The position numbers and the translations under genes are program-made. From positions 1 to 64,000 of the forward strand of contig DATKKF010000059.1 of assembly GCA_035543115.1 (NCBI GenBank): a stretch of 64,000 nucleotides of DNA. The letters are read 5' to 3'. Positions 46,201-54,825 of the stretch are shown here, in pieces. The DNA is from RPRB01 sp035543115. GTDB lineage: Bacteria > Myxococcota > Myxococcia > Myxococcales > Myxococcaceae. The number at the start of each line of letters is the position of its first letter. Position 1 is the first letter of the stretch. The notes under the pieces are model-generated. The model was not told where the DNA came from. It saw only the letters and a list, made by a program, of their open reading frames with translations, and searched no databases.

Positions 46201-49200
46201 TGGGGACGGGGCGGGGGAGCGCGGCGCGGCGGAGGTGGAACCCCAGCGAGGACGGGTTGAAGCCAGCCTCGGAGAGGTAGAGCGCGAGCGGGCTCTCGGC
46301 GGCGGGCACGCCGTTGACCTCCTCGAGCAGCATCCCGCCGCGCCGGTCGAGGAGGCCACGCGCGGCCACCGTCCCCAGCGCCGAGGCGACCGCCCGCGCC
46401 ACCCGGCCACGGTCCGGCTCGGTCTCCGGGAGCCACGCCCACGCCTGGCGCGCGCCGCGGCCGATGAATGCCGCCAGCGCTCCGTCGACCAGCACCACCT
46501 GCGAGCCTGCCGAGCGCGACGGCCCGCGCGCCTGCGTGCCGTCCAGCGGAGGCCAGCGGAGCAGCGTGCCATAGGGGTTCGCCGGGTCGGTGGCGGCGAG
46601 CACGCTCACCTCGGGCTCATCGGGAAGCTCGCGGAGCGACCGGAGGAGGTCGAGCACCGGGGGCAGGGCGAACTGCGCCGCGCCGACGCCGGAGACGAAG
46701 TACCCGCGCCGGACCCGGCCACCGTCCTCGAGCGAGCGGAACACCTGATAGACGGCCGAGAAGCCACCGGGGAGCCCCTCGGCCTGCGCCACCTCGCGGG
46801 TGACCAGGCCATACCGTGAGAGAAGCTGCTGGGCCGTCGCCGCGGCCCACTCGGTCGAGCCGACCGCCGCTGCGGTGCGCTCCTCCACCAGCGACCACCG
46901 CCCCTCGGCCGAGGGCGGCACCGTGCGCCGGCTCCGGAAGACGTGCCCGCCGGTGCCGATGCGGCGGCTCCCGCGCTCGACCTGCGGTGCGGTGTACGCC
47001 CGGAGCACCCGGAACGTGTCGTTGGTGACCAGGCCCTTCCACACCAGGTCCCAGAGCGCCTCGAGCGTCTCGCGCGGGAAGCCGGAGCCCGCGGCCTCGT
47101 GCAGGGGCGAGAAGAAGCTCGCGCCCTTCGCCCGTAGCACCTCGAGGACGGCGCGCCCCCGGTCGGACAGCGGCTCCAGGTCGAGCCGGGGGCCCGGCGG
47201 CCGGAGCAGCCGTGGGAGATGGTCGGTCAGATAGAGGGCGATGCGACCGTCGCGATCGCCGATGGGCTCCACCCCCACCCAGGCCACCTCGCCCGCGGCG
47301 ACCAGCGTGTCCAGGTCTCCGGGGCCGTAGCGCTCGACGCGCGCCGGGAGAATCTCGCTCTCCAGCACCGAGGCCGGGAGCGCACACCCCTGCAGCCGCT
47401 CCACCACGTCCAGCACCGCGTCCAGTCCCAGGCGCGGCCGGGCGATGCCGTGCCAGTGCGTCAGGAAGCGGCCCAGGACGCGCGGCTCCACCGGCTCCAC
47501 CGCGTGCCGCGCTCGGGCCAGCGAGCGGCGCCGCACCACCGCGAGCACGTCCACGTCGCACCACTCGCGCCGGGTGCCGCCGGGCCGGAATGCGCCCTCG
47601 ACCAGGCGACCGCGCCGCGCCAGCGCCTCCAGCACGGGCTCGACCCGCGCCACCGGCAGCCCCAGCCGGGTCGCCACCTCCTCGGTGGTGAACGGCGCGC
47701 GGGTCCGCGCGTAACGGGAGACCAGGTCCCCCAGCGGGTCCCGGACCGAGACCCGCAACGCCTCCGGCAGCCCCGAGGGGAGCGGCAGCCCGAGCGCGTC
47801 ACGGTACCGCGCCGCGTCCTCCGTCGCGACGTGGCGCTGCGTCCCGGCCACGGGGAGGAGCACGGCGCGGCGGGCCTGGACCAGGTCGTCGACTCCCGAG
47901 GCCACCAGTGCGCTGGTGCACCGGGCACGGATCTCCTCCGCCGAGAGGTCACCCACCCGGAGCAGGAGGTCGTGGATGCCGTCCCTCCCACGGGCGCGGA
48001 AGCGGGGCTCGAGCTGCTGCAGCTCGGCCTCCACCGCGGCGAGAACGTCCGCGTCCAGCAGCTCCCGGAGCTCGGCGTCCCCGAGCAGCTCCCGGAGCTG
48101 CGCCTGGTCGATGGACAGCGCCTGCGCCCGGCGCTCGGCCAGCGGCGCGTCGCCATCGTAGATGTAGTTGGCGAGGAAGCCGAAGAGCAGCGAGGCGGCA
48201 AACGGCGAAGGGGTGGCGGTGTCGGCCGTGGTGACCCGCATCGAGCGGTCCTGGAGCGCGCGCAGGGTGCTCACCAGGGCCGGCATGTCGAACACGTCGC
48301 GCAGGCACTCGCGGTAGGTCTCGAGGAGCAGCGGGAAGGTGGGGAACCGCGAGGCCACCGCGAGCAGATCCGCCGAACGCTTGCGCTGTTGCCAGAGCGG
48401 GGTGCGCACTCCGGGCCGTCGCCGCGGGAGCAGGAGCGCCCGCGAGGCGGCCTCCCGGAACTTGGCGGCGAAGAGCGCCGTGGAGCCGAGCTGGCGGAGC
48501 ACCAGCGCCTGCACCTCCTCGGGGGAGGGGAGCAGGGCCTCGACCTCGGGCGGGCGGTCGGTGTCCGGGAAGCGGACCACGATGCCGTCGTTGGTCCACA
48601 GGGTCTCCACGTCCAGCCCCAGCTGGTCGCGCACCCGTGCGGTCAAGGCCATCGACCAGGGCGCGTGCACGCGCCCGCCCAGCGGTGAGAGGATGCACAC
48701 CCGCCAGTCGCCCAGCTCGTCCCGCGTCCGTTCCACCACCAGCGTCCGGTCGTCGGGCACGTCGCCGGTCGCCCGGGCCTGGTCCTCGAGGTACTGCAGC
48801 AGATTCTCCGCCGCCTGCCGCTCGAGCTGGTGTCCGCCCACCAGCCGCGACACCGCCGCGGCGCGGGGAATCTCGCGGAGCTCGCGGATGAGCCGGCCGA
48901 TGAGCTGCCCGGTCTCCAGCGGGCGCGCCGCGGCGTCCCCGTGCCAGAAGGGCATCTTCCCCGGCTGCCCCGGAGCCGGCGAGACCAGGACCCGGTCGTG
49001 GGTGATCTCCTCGATGCGCCAGGACGAGGCCCCGAGGAGGAACACCTCGCCCACCTTGCTCTCGAACACCATCTCCTCGTCCAGCTCGCCCACCCGCGCG
49101 TGGGCCTTCTCGCCGCCGGCGAGGAACACGCCATAGAGTCCCCGGTCGGGGATGGTGCCGCCGTTGACGATGGCGATGCGCTTGGCCCCCTCGCGGGCGA

Positions 49201-50857
49201 TGACCGTGTTCGCCACCCGGTCCCAGGTCACCCGGGGGCGGAGCTCGGCGAAGTCGTCCGAGGCGAAGCGGCCGGAGAGGAGGTCGAGCAGGTTCTCGAA
49301 CACCGTCCGGCTCAGCTCGGCGAAGGGCGCGGCGGCACGGACCGCGGCATAGAGCGCGTCGACGGTCCACGGCTCGACGGAGGTCATCGCGACCACCTGC
49401 TGCGCCAGCACGTCCAGCGGATTGCGCGGGTGCCGCGTGGCCTCGACCCGCCCCTCGGTCATCGCCTGGGTGAGCGCGGCGCAGGCCACCAGGTCGCCCC
49501 GGTACTTGGGGAAGATGATCCCGGTGCTCGGCGCATCGATGCGGTGACCGGCGCGGCCGACGCGCTGCATCCCGCTGGCCACCGACGGCGGCGCCTCGAT
49601 CTGGACCACCAGGTCCACCGCGCCCATGTCGATTCCCAGCTCGAGCGAGGAGGTGGCGACCAGCGCGCGCACGCGGCCTGCCTTGAGCGCATCCTCGATC
49701 TCGCTCCGCTGCGCGCGGGCCAGCGAGCCGTGGTGCGCCCGCGCCAGCGGCTCCCCGGCGAGCTCGTTGAGCGCCGCCGCCAGCCGCTCGGCGATGCGGC
49801 GGCTGTTCACGAAGATGAGGGTGGTCCGGTGCTCGCGGACCAGGTCCACCAGCCGGGGGTGGATGGCGGTCCAGATGGAGCTCCGGACCGGGCCCTGCGC
49901 CGCGGGCCCCGAGGGAATCTCGATCGGCTCGCCGATGCGGGCCATGTCCTCGACCGGGACCTCGATGCTCAGCTCGAGCGTGCGGCGTGTGCCCGCGTCG
50001 ACGATGGTCACCGGACGCCAGACGGGCACGAGCGACGGGGCGGCGAACTCGGTGCGCAGCTCCTCCTCGGCCGCCACCCCCACCTCGGGTTCCGCGTCAG
50101 CCGGTGACGATCCGGGCTCGACGGAGCCGGCTCGCCCCGCGAGGACCGCCGGCGCGAGCTCGGTCGGCGCGTCCGGGGTCGGGGCTCCCGCACCCGGCAC
50201 CGACGCCCCACCCAGGAACCGCGCCACCTCGTCCAGCGGACGCTGGGTCGCCGACAGCCCGATGCGCTGGAGCCTCCGCCCGGCGAGGTGCTCGAGCCGC
50301 TCCAGCGAGAGCGCCAGGTGCGCGCCGCGCTTGGTCGGCACCAGCGCGTGGATCTCGTCCACGATGACCGTCTCCACGCTCCGGAGCGCCTCGCGGGCGT
50401 TCGAGGTGAGCAGGAGGTAGAGCGACTCGGGCGTGGTGATGAGGATGTCCGCCGGCTCACGCTGGAACCGCGCCCGCTCGCGCGCCGCCGTGTCGCCCGT
50501 CCGCACCGCGACCGTGGGCAGGATGTGCGCATCGCCCCGTCCGGCGGCCACGTTGGCCACCCCGATGATCGGTGCGCGCAGGTTGCGCTCGACGTCGACC
50601 GCCAGCGCCTTGAGCGGCGAGACGTATACCAGCCGGCACCGGCGGTCGCGCGGCGGCGGAGGGGCGAACATCAGCCGGTCGATGCAGGCCAGGAACGCGG
50701 CCAGCGTCTTCCCGCTGCCGGTGGGCGCGAGCAGCAGCGCCGACTCGCCGCGGGCGATGGCCGGCCAGCCGAGCGCCTGGGGCGGCGTCGGCCCGGCGAA
50801 CGAGGCCCGGAGCCAGTCGCGGACCGCAGGCTGGAAGTGGGCGAGCGGGTCGGCCAT
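46193..50857 (-). CDS. lhr: Lhr-family ATP-dependent DNA helicase (large DEAD/DEAH-box)
   Basis: This 1554-residue protein is a full-length Lhr helicase. The N-terminal core has the Q-like PTPPQALGWPAI, Walker A LAPTGSGKT (residues 43-51), VSPLKALAVDVERNL, TPESLYLLL, the DEIH box at 167-170 and GLSATQRPLDE. The second RecA domain has IFVNSRRIAERLA and MQRVGRAGHRID. The long C-terminal half holds the winged-helix and Lhr-specific domains, ending LSEAGFNPSSLGFHLRR. An acidic, Pro/Ala-rich insert lies around 228-270. Lhr unwinds forked DNA and RNA:DNA hybrids 3' to 5' in repair. It is translated together with the Nei gene. In many genomes it clusters with the ligase-exonuclease pair found here at 16-21 kb. 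Confidence 0.95.
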   Translation of the reverse strand: MADPLAHFQPAVRDWLRASFAGPTPPQALGWPAIARGESALLLAPTGSGKTLAAFLACIDRLMFAPPPPRDRRCRLVYVSPLKALAVDVERNLRAPIIGVANVAAGRGDAHILPTVAVRTGDTAARERARFQREPADILITTPESLYLLLTSNAREALRSVETVIVDEIHALVPTKRGAHLALSLERLEHLAGRRLQRIGLSATQRPLDEVARFLGGASVPGAGAPTPDAPTELAPAVLAGRAGSVEPGSSPADAEPEVGVAAEEELRTEFAAPSLVPVWRPVTIVDAGTRRTLELSIEVPVEDMARIGEPIEIPSGPAAQGPVRSSIWTAIHPRLVDLVREHRTTLIFVNSRRIAERLAAALNELAGEPLARAHHGSLARAQRSEIEDALKAGRVRALVATSSLELGIDMGAVDLVVQIEAPPSVASGMQRVGRAGHRIDAPSTGIIFPKYRGDLVACAALTQAMTEGRVEATRHPRNPLDVLAQQVVAMTSVEPWTVDALYAAVRAAAPFAELSRTVFENLLDLLSGRFASDDFAELRPRVTWDRVANTVIAREGAKRIAIVNGGTIPDRGLYGVFLAGGEKAHARVGELDEEMVFESKVGEVFLLGASSWRIEEITHDRVLVSPAPGQPGKMPFWHGDAAARPLETGQLIGRLIRELREIPRAAAVSRLVGGHQLERQAAENLLQYLEDQARATGDVPDDRTLVVERTRDELGDWRVCILSPLGGRVHAPWSMALTARVRDQLGLDVETLWTNDGIVVRFPDTDRPPEVEALLPSPEEVQALVLRQLGSTALFAAKFREAASRALLLPRRRPGVRTPLWQQRKRSADLLAVASRFPTFPLLLETYRECLRDVFDMPALVSTLRALQDRSMRVTTADTATPSPFAASLLFGFLANYIYDGDAPLAERRAQALSIDQAQLRELLGDAELRELLDADVLAAVEAELQQLEPRFRARGRDGIHDLLLRVGDLSAEEIRARCTSALVASGVDDLVQARRAVLLPVAGTQRHVATEDAARYRDALGLPLPSGLPEALRVSVRDPLGDLVSRYARTRAPFTTEEVATRLGLPVARVEPVLEALARRGRLVEGAFRPGGTRREWCDVDVLAVVRRRSLARARHAVEPVEPRVLGRFLTHWHGIARPRLGLDAVLDVVERLQGCALPASVLESEILPARVERYGPGDLDTLVAAGEVAWVGVEPIGDRDGRIALYLTDHLPRLLRPPGPRLDLEPLSDRGRAVLEVLRAKGASFFSPLHEAAGSGFPRETLEALWDLVWKGLVTNDTFRVLRAYTAPQVERGSRRIGTGGHVFRSRRTVPPSAEGRWSLVEERTAAAVGSTEWAAATAQQLLSRYGLVTREVAQAEGLPGGFSAVYQVFRSLEDGGRVRRGYFVSGVGAAQFALPPVLDLLRSLRELPDEPEVSVLAATDPANPYGTLLRWPPLDGTQARGPSRSAGSQVVLVDGALAAFIGRGARQAWAWLPETEPDRGRVARAVASALGTVAARGLLDRRGGMLLEEVNGVPAAESPLALYLSEAGFNPSSLGFHLRRAALPRPVPNA

Positions 50858-50894
50858 GGAGAGCCGAGGAGTGTAACGGCCAGGGCGCTCGAAC

Positions 50895-51560
50895 TCAGGC
50901 CGGCTCGGGCGCGGCGAGGCAGGCCTGCCCCTCGTGGTCGGCCGAATTCACATAGGTCGAGACCTGGTGCCCCACCCAGGGCGGATGCACGCCGGCGAGC
51001 ACGTCCGCCCAGCGCCCGAGCGGGACGCGATCGCCTGACAGCCAGCGCGGGTACAGCTCGAGCGGCAGCACCACCGGCATGCGGTCGTGCACCGCGGCCG
51101 GCGCCCCGCTGGCGGGGGCGGTGAGGATGACGCAGCTGTGGATCACCGCTCCATCCGGACCGGACCACGCGTCCCAGAGGGCGGCGAAGCCGAAGGGCCG
51201 GTGGTCCGGAAGCTCGAAGAACCATGGGAGCTTCCGCCCGCCCTGGCCCAGCCACTCGTAGAACCCATCCGCGAGCACCAGGCAGCGGCGGGTCTCCCCT
51301 GCCTGGAACGCAGGCCGACGCGCCAGGTCCTCGACGCGCGCATTCACCAGCCGGTCGCCCATCCGTGCGTCCTTCGCCCAGGAGGGCACCAGCCCCCAGC
51401 GGAATGCCCCGAGCCGGCGCGGCCGCCCGCTGGCGATGACCGGGACCAGCGCCCGCGGGGCGATGTTGAACCGCGCCGGGAGCTCCGCGTCCGCGCCCTC
51501 GAGGCCGAACGCCTCGACGAGCTGCGCCGCGTCCAGCCGGTCGGCGAAGCGCCCACACAT
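50895..51560 (-). CDS. HMCES/YedK-family abasic-site processing protein (SOS response-associated peptidase)
   Basis: This 221-residue protein begins MCGRFADRLD, where Cys2 becomes the N-terminus after Met removal and forms a stable thiazolidine with abasic sites in single-stranded DNA. Further conserved parts are RFNIAPRALVPVI, FRWGLVPSWAKD, LVNARVED, RRCLVLADGFYEW and AVHDRMPVVL, with the catalytic Asn, Glu and His. Length matches the family. The ATG at 51560 must be the start, since Cys2 is essential. It lies 37 bases upstream of lhr on the same strand, giving a repair-gene cluster HMCES-Lhr-Nei. No SOS box is visible in front of it. Confidence 0.95.
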   Translation of the reverse strand: MCGRFADRLDAAQLVEAFGLEGADAELPARFNIAPRALVPVIASGRPRRLGAFRWGLVPSWAKDARMGDRLVNARVEDLARRPAFQAGETRRCLVLADGFYEWLGQGGRKLPWFFELPDHRPFGFAALWDAWSGPDGAVIHSCVILTAPASGAPAAVHDRMPVVLPLELYPRWLSGDRVPLGRWADVLAGVHPPWVGHQVSTYVNSADHEGQACLAAPEPA

Positions 51561-51736
51561 GTCCGGCGGATAACCCGGCGGAGATCTTTGCGCACAACTG
51601 CCCCCCCGACTGCACTGTGCCCGACGCTCTACCCTGGCCCACCCGTTGCCGTGGCGACCGACGATGGTTTCCCTTGCGAGTCGAGGGGCCCTGCGCGAAG
51701 CAGGCCCCAGCCGGAACCATCCTGAAGGGGTCATCG

Positions 51737-52351
51737 ATGAAACTGAAGTCAGTCTTGGCGAGCCTGGGAGCCATGGTGGTCGGCACGGCCTTGCTCGTGC
51801 CCTCCGTCGCGTCCGCCCAGACCAGCACCACCGAGGAGCACAACGCATACTTCGCCCTGAAGTTCGGGCCGTACTTCCCCACCGAGGACAACCCGTTCAC
51901 CGCGATCGGGCAGTCGGTGCAGAAGTGGCCCACGAAGTACGAGGTCGACGGCGCGCTCGGCGCGTACTGGGGCGTCTTCGGGCTGCAGCTCAACGCGGGC
52001 TACCTGACCACCGGCACCAGCGACTACGACTTCAAGGCCTGGCCGGTGCTGCTCATCGCCCGGCTCCGGCTGCCGCTGGGCTTCGTCGCTCCCTACGCCG
52101 AGGGCGGAGCTGGCGTGGCGATCAGCACCCTCAAGGGCGTGGGCGCAGACCAGACCAAGGCCGCCTTCGAGGGCGTGGGCGGGTTCGGCGTGGACTTCTA
52201 CCTCGGCCAGTTCCTCGTCGGCGCCGAGGCAAAGTACATCTGGCTCAACCCCGGCTTCACCGTGACCAGCGCCTCGAACCCGAACGAGGCGATCCAGGAT
52301 TTCAAGTTCAACGGCATCGCCGTGCAGGCCTACGTCGGTTACCTGTGGTGA
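51737..52351 (+). CDS. Outer-membrane beta-barrel protein with signal peptide
   Basis: The 204-residue protein has a clear Sec signal (MKLKSVLASLGAMVVGTALL then VPSVASAQ). A mature part of about 180 residues follows, with alternating hydrophobic strands and many aromatic residues (AYFALKFGPYFPTED, ALGAYWGVFGLQLNAGYLTTG, VAPYAEGGAGVAIS, GVGGFGVDFYLGQFLVGAEAKY). It ends in AVQAYVGYLW, with a C-terminal aromatic that suits BAM-dependent assembly. The pattern fits a small eight-stranded OmpW/OprF-like barrel. The ligand is unknown. It is monocistronic. Confidence 0.8.
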   Translation: MKLKSVLASLGAMVVGTALLVPSVASAQTSTTEEHNAYFALKFGPYFPTEDNPFTAIGQSVQKWPTKYEVDGALGAYWGVFGLQLNAGYLTTGTSDYDFKAWPVLLIARLRLPLGFVAPYAEGGAGVAISTLKGVGADQTKAAFEGVGGFGVDFYLGQFLVGAEAKYIWLNPGFTVTSASNPNEAIQDFKFNGIAVQAYVGYLW

Positions 52352-52360
52352 GCCGCCCGG

Positions 52361-53140
52361 CTAGACCTCGTCGGCGGGCTTGGCCGGTGAGGGCTTCGGG
52401 TCGACCAGGTGCTCGACCCGGCGGAGGTGATCCACCGCATCCGAGACCGTGCTCACCCGCTCCAGCGCCTCCGCCCGGGCCTGGGGCTCGAGCAGCTCGC
52501 AGCGCGCGCTGAGGGCGGCCACCAGCCCGTGGATGGCCCGGAACGCGTCCCGGAGGACCTCCACGCCGGTGGGAGGGGTCAGCGCGGGAGTGGGACTGGT
52601 CCTGACGATGGTGGTCTCGCCGGGGACGAGCCGGGCCGCGCGCGAGAGCACCCGGTCCATCTCGGTCCAGCGCTGGACCAGCACGTGGGCCAGCTCGCGG
52701 ACCTCCACGCCGTCGAAGGGGCGCTTGAGGACCACGACCTGGTCGCGGTGGCCGAGCGCGTCCGCGGCGAACTCCCAGACCTCGTCGGCATTGGGAGAGA
52801 CCAGCACGACCTGGAGCCGCGGATCGTCCACCAGCAGCCGCCCGGCGATCTCCAGCGCGTCCTCCGGATCATCGGCGAGGTCGATCATCGCGATGGCCGG
52901 GTAGGCGCCGATGCGGCGGAGCCGGCGAATCTCGTCGAGCCCATCGGTTCCGCGGTACGCGAACCACACCTCGAACGGTGCGGCCTCGGGCGGCGGCGCG
53001 GGCTGGCCCTGCTCCTCCGCCTCGAGCGCCCGGTCCCGGGCGCCGCCCGGCACCAGCATCTCCAGGAGCTGGAGGAAGTAGTCCTGTTCGGTCCCCAGGA
53101 GGGCGATGCGGCTGTTCACGTCCGGGAATGTCTGCAACAC
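52361..53140 (-). CDS. Degenerate receiver-domain (CheY-like) protein
   Basis: The protein has an N-terminal CheY-like fold: RIALLGTEQDYFLQLLEML, then AMIDLADDPEDAL near the phospho-acceptor strand, VVLVSPNADEVWE with the switch Ser, and VVVLKRPFDGVEV with the conserved Lys-Pro pair. The early acidic pair of true receivers (usually DD after the first strand) is missing, so phosphorylation may be lost. A C-terminal four-helix-like stretch (LRDAFRAIHGLVAALSARC) resembles histidine-kinase-associated helices. Proteins like this precede sensor kinases in Myxococcota, but none follows here. GTG 53140 is the preferred start; TTG 53215 is also possible. Confidence 0.6.
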   Translation of the reverse strand: MLQTFPDVNSRIALLGTEQDYFLQLLEMLVPGGARDRALEAEEQGQPAPPPEAAPFEVWFAYRGTDGLDEIRRLRRIGAYPAIAMIDLADDPEDALEIAGRLLVDDPRLQVVLVSPNADEVWEFAADALGHRDQVVVLKRPFDGVEVRELAHVLVQRWTEMDRVLSRAARLVPGETTIVRTSPTPALTPPTGVEVLRDAFRAIHGLVAALSARCELLEPQARAEALERVSTVSDAVDHLRRVEHLVDPKPSPAKPADEV

Positions 53141-53339
53141 CTGATCCGCCCGGAACCGCCCACGACTCGGGGACTTGCGGGTCCACAGGGGGGTCAGCCG
53201 GGCCCGGCGGCGCAACAGACAGGTCGCGCCCCACCCGGGACCGCGTCCCCGGGGGTACCGCCGGGTGCGCGCCGACCCCGCCGCGGGCGCGCAACCCGGC
53301 GCGAGGGGGCCGCGCCGCGCCAGGTCGGGGCGCCCCGTT

Positions 53340-54194
53340 TCAGCGCGCCTCGTCGACGACCGTGTTCCGGAGCACGCCGATGCCGGAGATCTCCACCTCG
53401 AAGACGTCGCCCGGCTTCAGCCACACCGGGGGCTGCCGCTTCGACCCGACCCCCCCGGGGGTCCCGGTGGAGATGACGTCGCCCGGCACCAGCTCGGTGA
53501 AGGTGGTGATGTACGCGATGAGCGCGGGGATGTCGAAGATGAGGGTGTCGGTGGTGGCGCGCTGCATCTCGGTCTTGTTCAGCAGCCCGACGAGGGTCAG
53601 GCGCGACGGGTCCGGGATCTCGTCGGCGGTCACCATCCAGGGGCCGAAGCCACCGGTGCCGATGAAGTTCTTCCCGGGGGTGAACTGGGTGGTGTGCCTC
53701 TGCCAGTCGCGCAGGGTCGCGTCCTGGTAGCAGGAGTAGCCGGCGACGAACGAGAGCGCGTCCTCGCGCCGCACGTGCCGCGCAGGCTTGCCGATGATGA
53801 CCGCCAGCTCGGCCTCGTAGTCGAGCTCGGTCGAGACCCGCGGACGCACCAGCGGCTGATCGTGGCCCACCTGAGTGTTCGGGAAACGGGTGAAGAGCGT
53901 GGGAAACTCGGTCGCGCTGCGCCCCGTCTCCTCGCGGTGGGCGAGGTAGTTGACGCCCACGCAGAGAATCTTCTCCGGGTGGGCGATCGGCGGAAGCCAG
54001 GTGATCTCCGCCAGCCCGTGGTCGGCGGAGGCGCCCTCGGTCGCTCGCCGCACCTCGCCGAGCGCTCCCGCGGCCAGCACCGCCCTCAGCGTCGGGTAAC
54101 GACCATCCAGGCGGGGAACCGCGTCGACCACCCCGCCCTCGACCACCTGTCCGAAACCTTCCCGTCCCCGATGGATCCAGCTCGCGAGCCGCAT
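53340..54194 (-). CDS. Fumarylacetoacetate-hydrolase-family protein
   Basis: The 284-residue enzyme has a small N-terminal domain and an FAH catalytic domain. Characteristic parts are PEKILCVGVNYLAHREETG, STELDYEAELAVIIGK (the metal-binding Glu residues), FVAGYSCYQDATLRDWQ and GPWMVTADEIPDP. The domain closes with LVPGDVISTGTPGGVG. Members cleave or decarboxylate acylpyruvates and similar products of aromatic breakdown. I place the start at ATG 54194, since the longer frame overlaps the divergent flavin reductase. The divergent start-to-start gap is only about 65 bases, so the two genes may share control. Confidence 0.92.
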   Translation of the reverse strand: MRLASWIHRGREGFGQVVEGGVVDAVPRLDGRYPTLRAVLAAGALGEVRRATEGASADHGLAEITWLPPIAHPEKILCVGVNYLAHREETGRSATEFPTLFTRFPNTQVGHDQPLVRPRVSTELDYEAELAVIIGKPARHVRREDALSFVAGYSCYQDATLRDWQRHTTQFTPGKNFIGTGGFGPWMVTADEIPDPSRLTLVGLLNKTEMQRATTDTLIFDIPALIAYITTFTELVPGDVISTGTPGGVGSKRQPPVWLKPGDVFEVEISGIGVLRNTVVDEAR

Positions 54195-54259
54195 GGGGCT
54201 GGAAGAGCGCTTCGCGGGCCGCTCGTCAAGCTCCACGTGGGCGGTTAGAAGCTGGCGCT

Positions 54260-54808
54260 GTGGACAAGGACGCCTTTCTCTCTCTGGCACGCACCTGGGC
54301 GGCCACGGTCACCGTGGTGACCGCCCGCCGGCGGCCGGCGGCCATCACCCCGGAGGCGCCGGAGGCGGACGGCTTCACCGCCACCGCGTTCATGATGCTC
54401 TCGCTCCAGCCGCCACTGCTCGCGCTCGGCGTGGGGCGCGACTCGGGGGCGGACGACCTCCTCGAGGACGCAGACCACCTGGCGGTGAACCTCCTGTCCG
54501 AGGGCCAATCCGAGCTGAGCCACGCCTTCGCCCGGCACCACCGGGACCGAGGCGACGCGTGGAGCCGCTTCCCCTGGACCCTGGACGCGCATGGGACGCC
54601 GCTGCTGTCGGGCACCACCGGTGCGTTCAGCGCCCGCATCGTCGAACGGCAGGAGCGCGGAGACCACCTGCTGGTCCTGGCCGAGGTGACCGCCGTGCAC
54701 CACGGTGACACCGAGCGCACGCTCGTGTACCAGAACCGGACCTATGCGCGTCTGACTCCGCTGGGACAGGTGCGACCTGGGACGGACCGGTCCATGGAAC
54801 CCGACTGA
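54260..54808 (+). CDS. Flavin-reductase-like domain protein
   Basis: This 182-residue protein matches the FMN-binding split-barrel flavin reductase group: ARTWAATVTVVTARR, GFTATAFMMLSLQPPLLALGV (shown as TATAFMMLSLQPPLLALGV), DHLAVNLLSEGQSELSHAFA and the late HLLVLAEVTAVHHGD with LVYQNRTYARL. Such proteins supply reduced FMN to two-component monooxygenases or use it directly. The first codon is GTG. It starts near and opposite to the FAH-family hydrolase, which suggests a link to aromatic degradation, though no monooxygenase is in the window. Confidence 0.88.
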   Translation: MDKDAFLSLARTWAATVTVVTARRRPAAITPEAPEADGFTATAFMMLSLQPPLLALGVGRDSGADDLLEDADHLAVNLLSEGQSELSHAFARHHRDRGDAWSRFPWTLDAHGTPLLSGTTGAFSARIVERQERGDHLLVLAEVTAVHHGDTERTLVYQNRTYARLTPLGQVRPGTDRSMEPD

Positions 54809-54825
54809 CTCCGGGGGGCCGGGCG

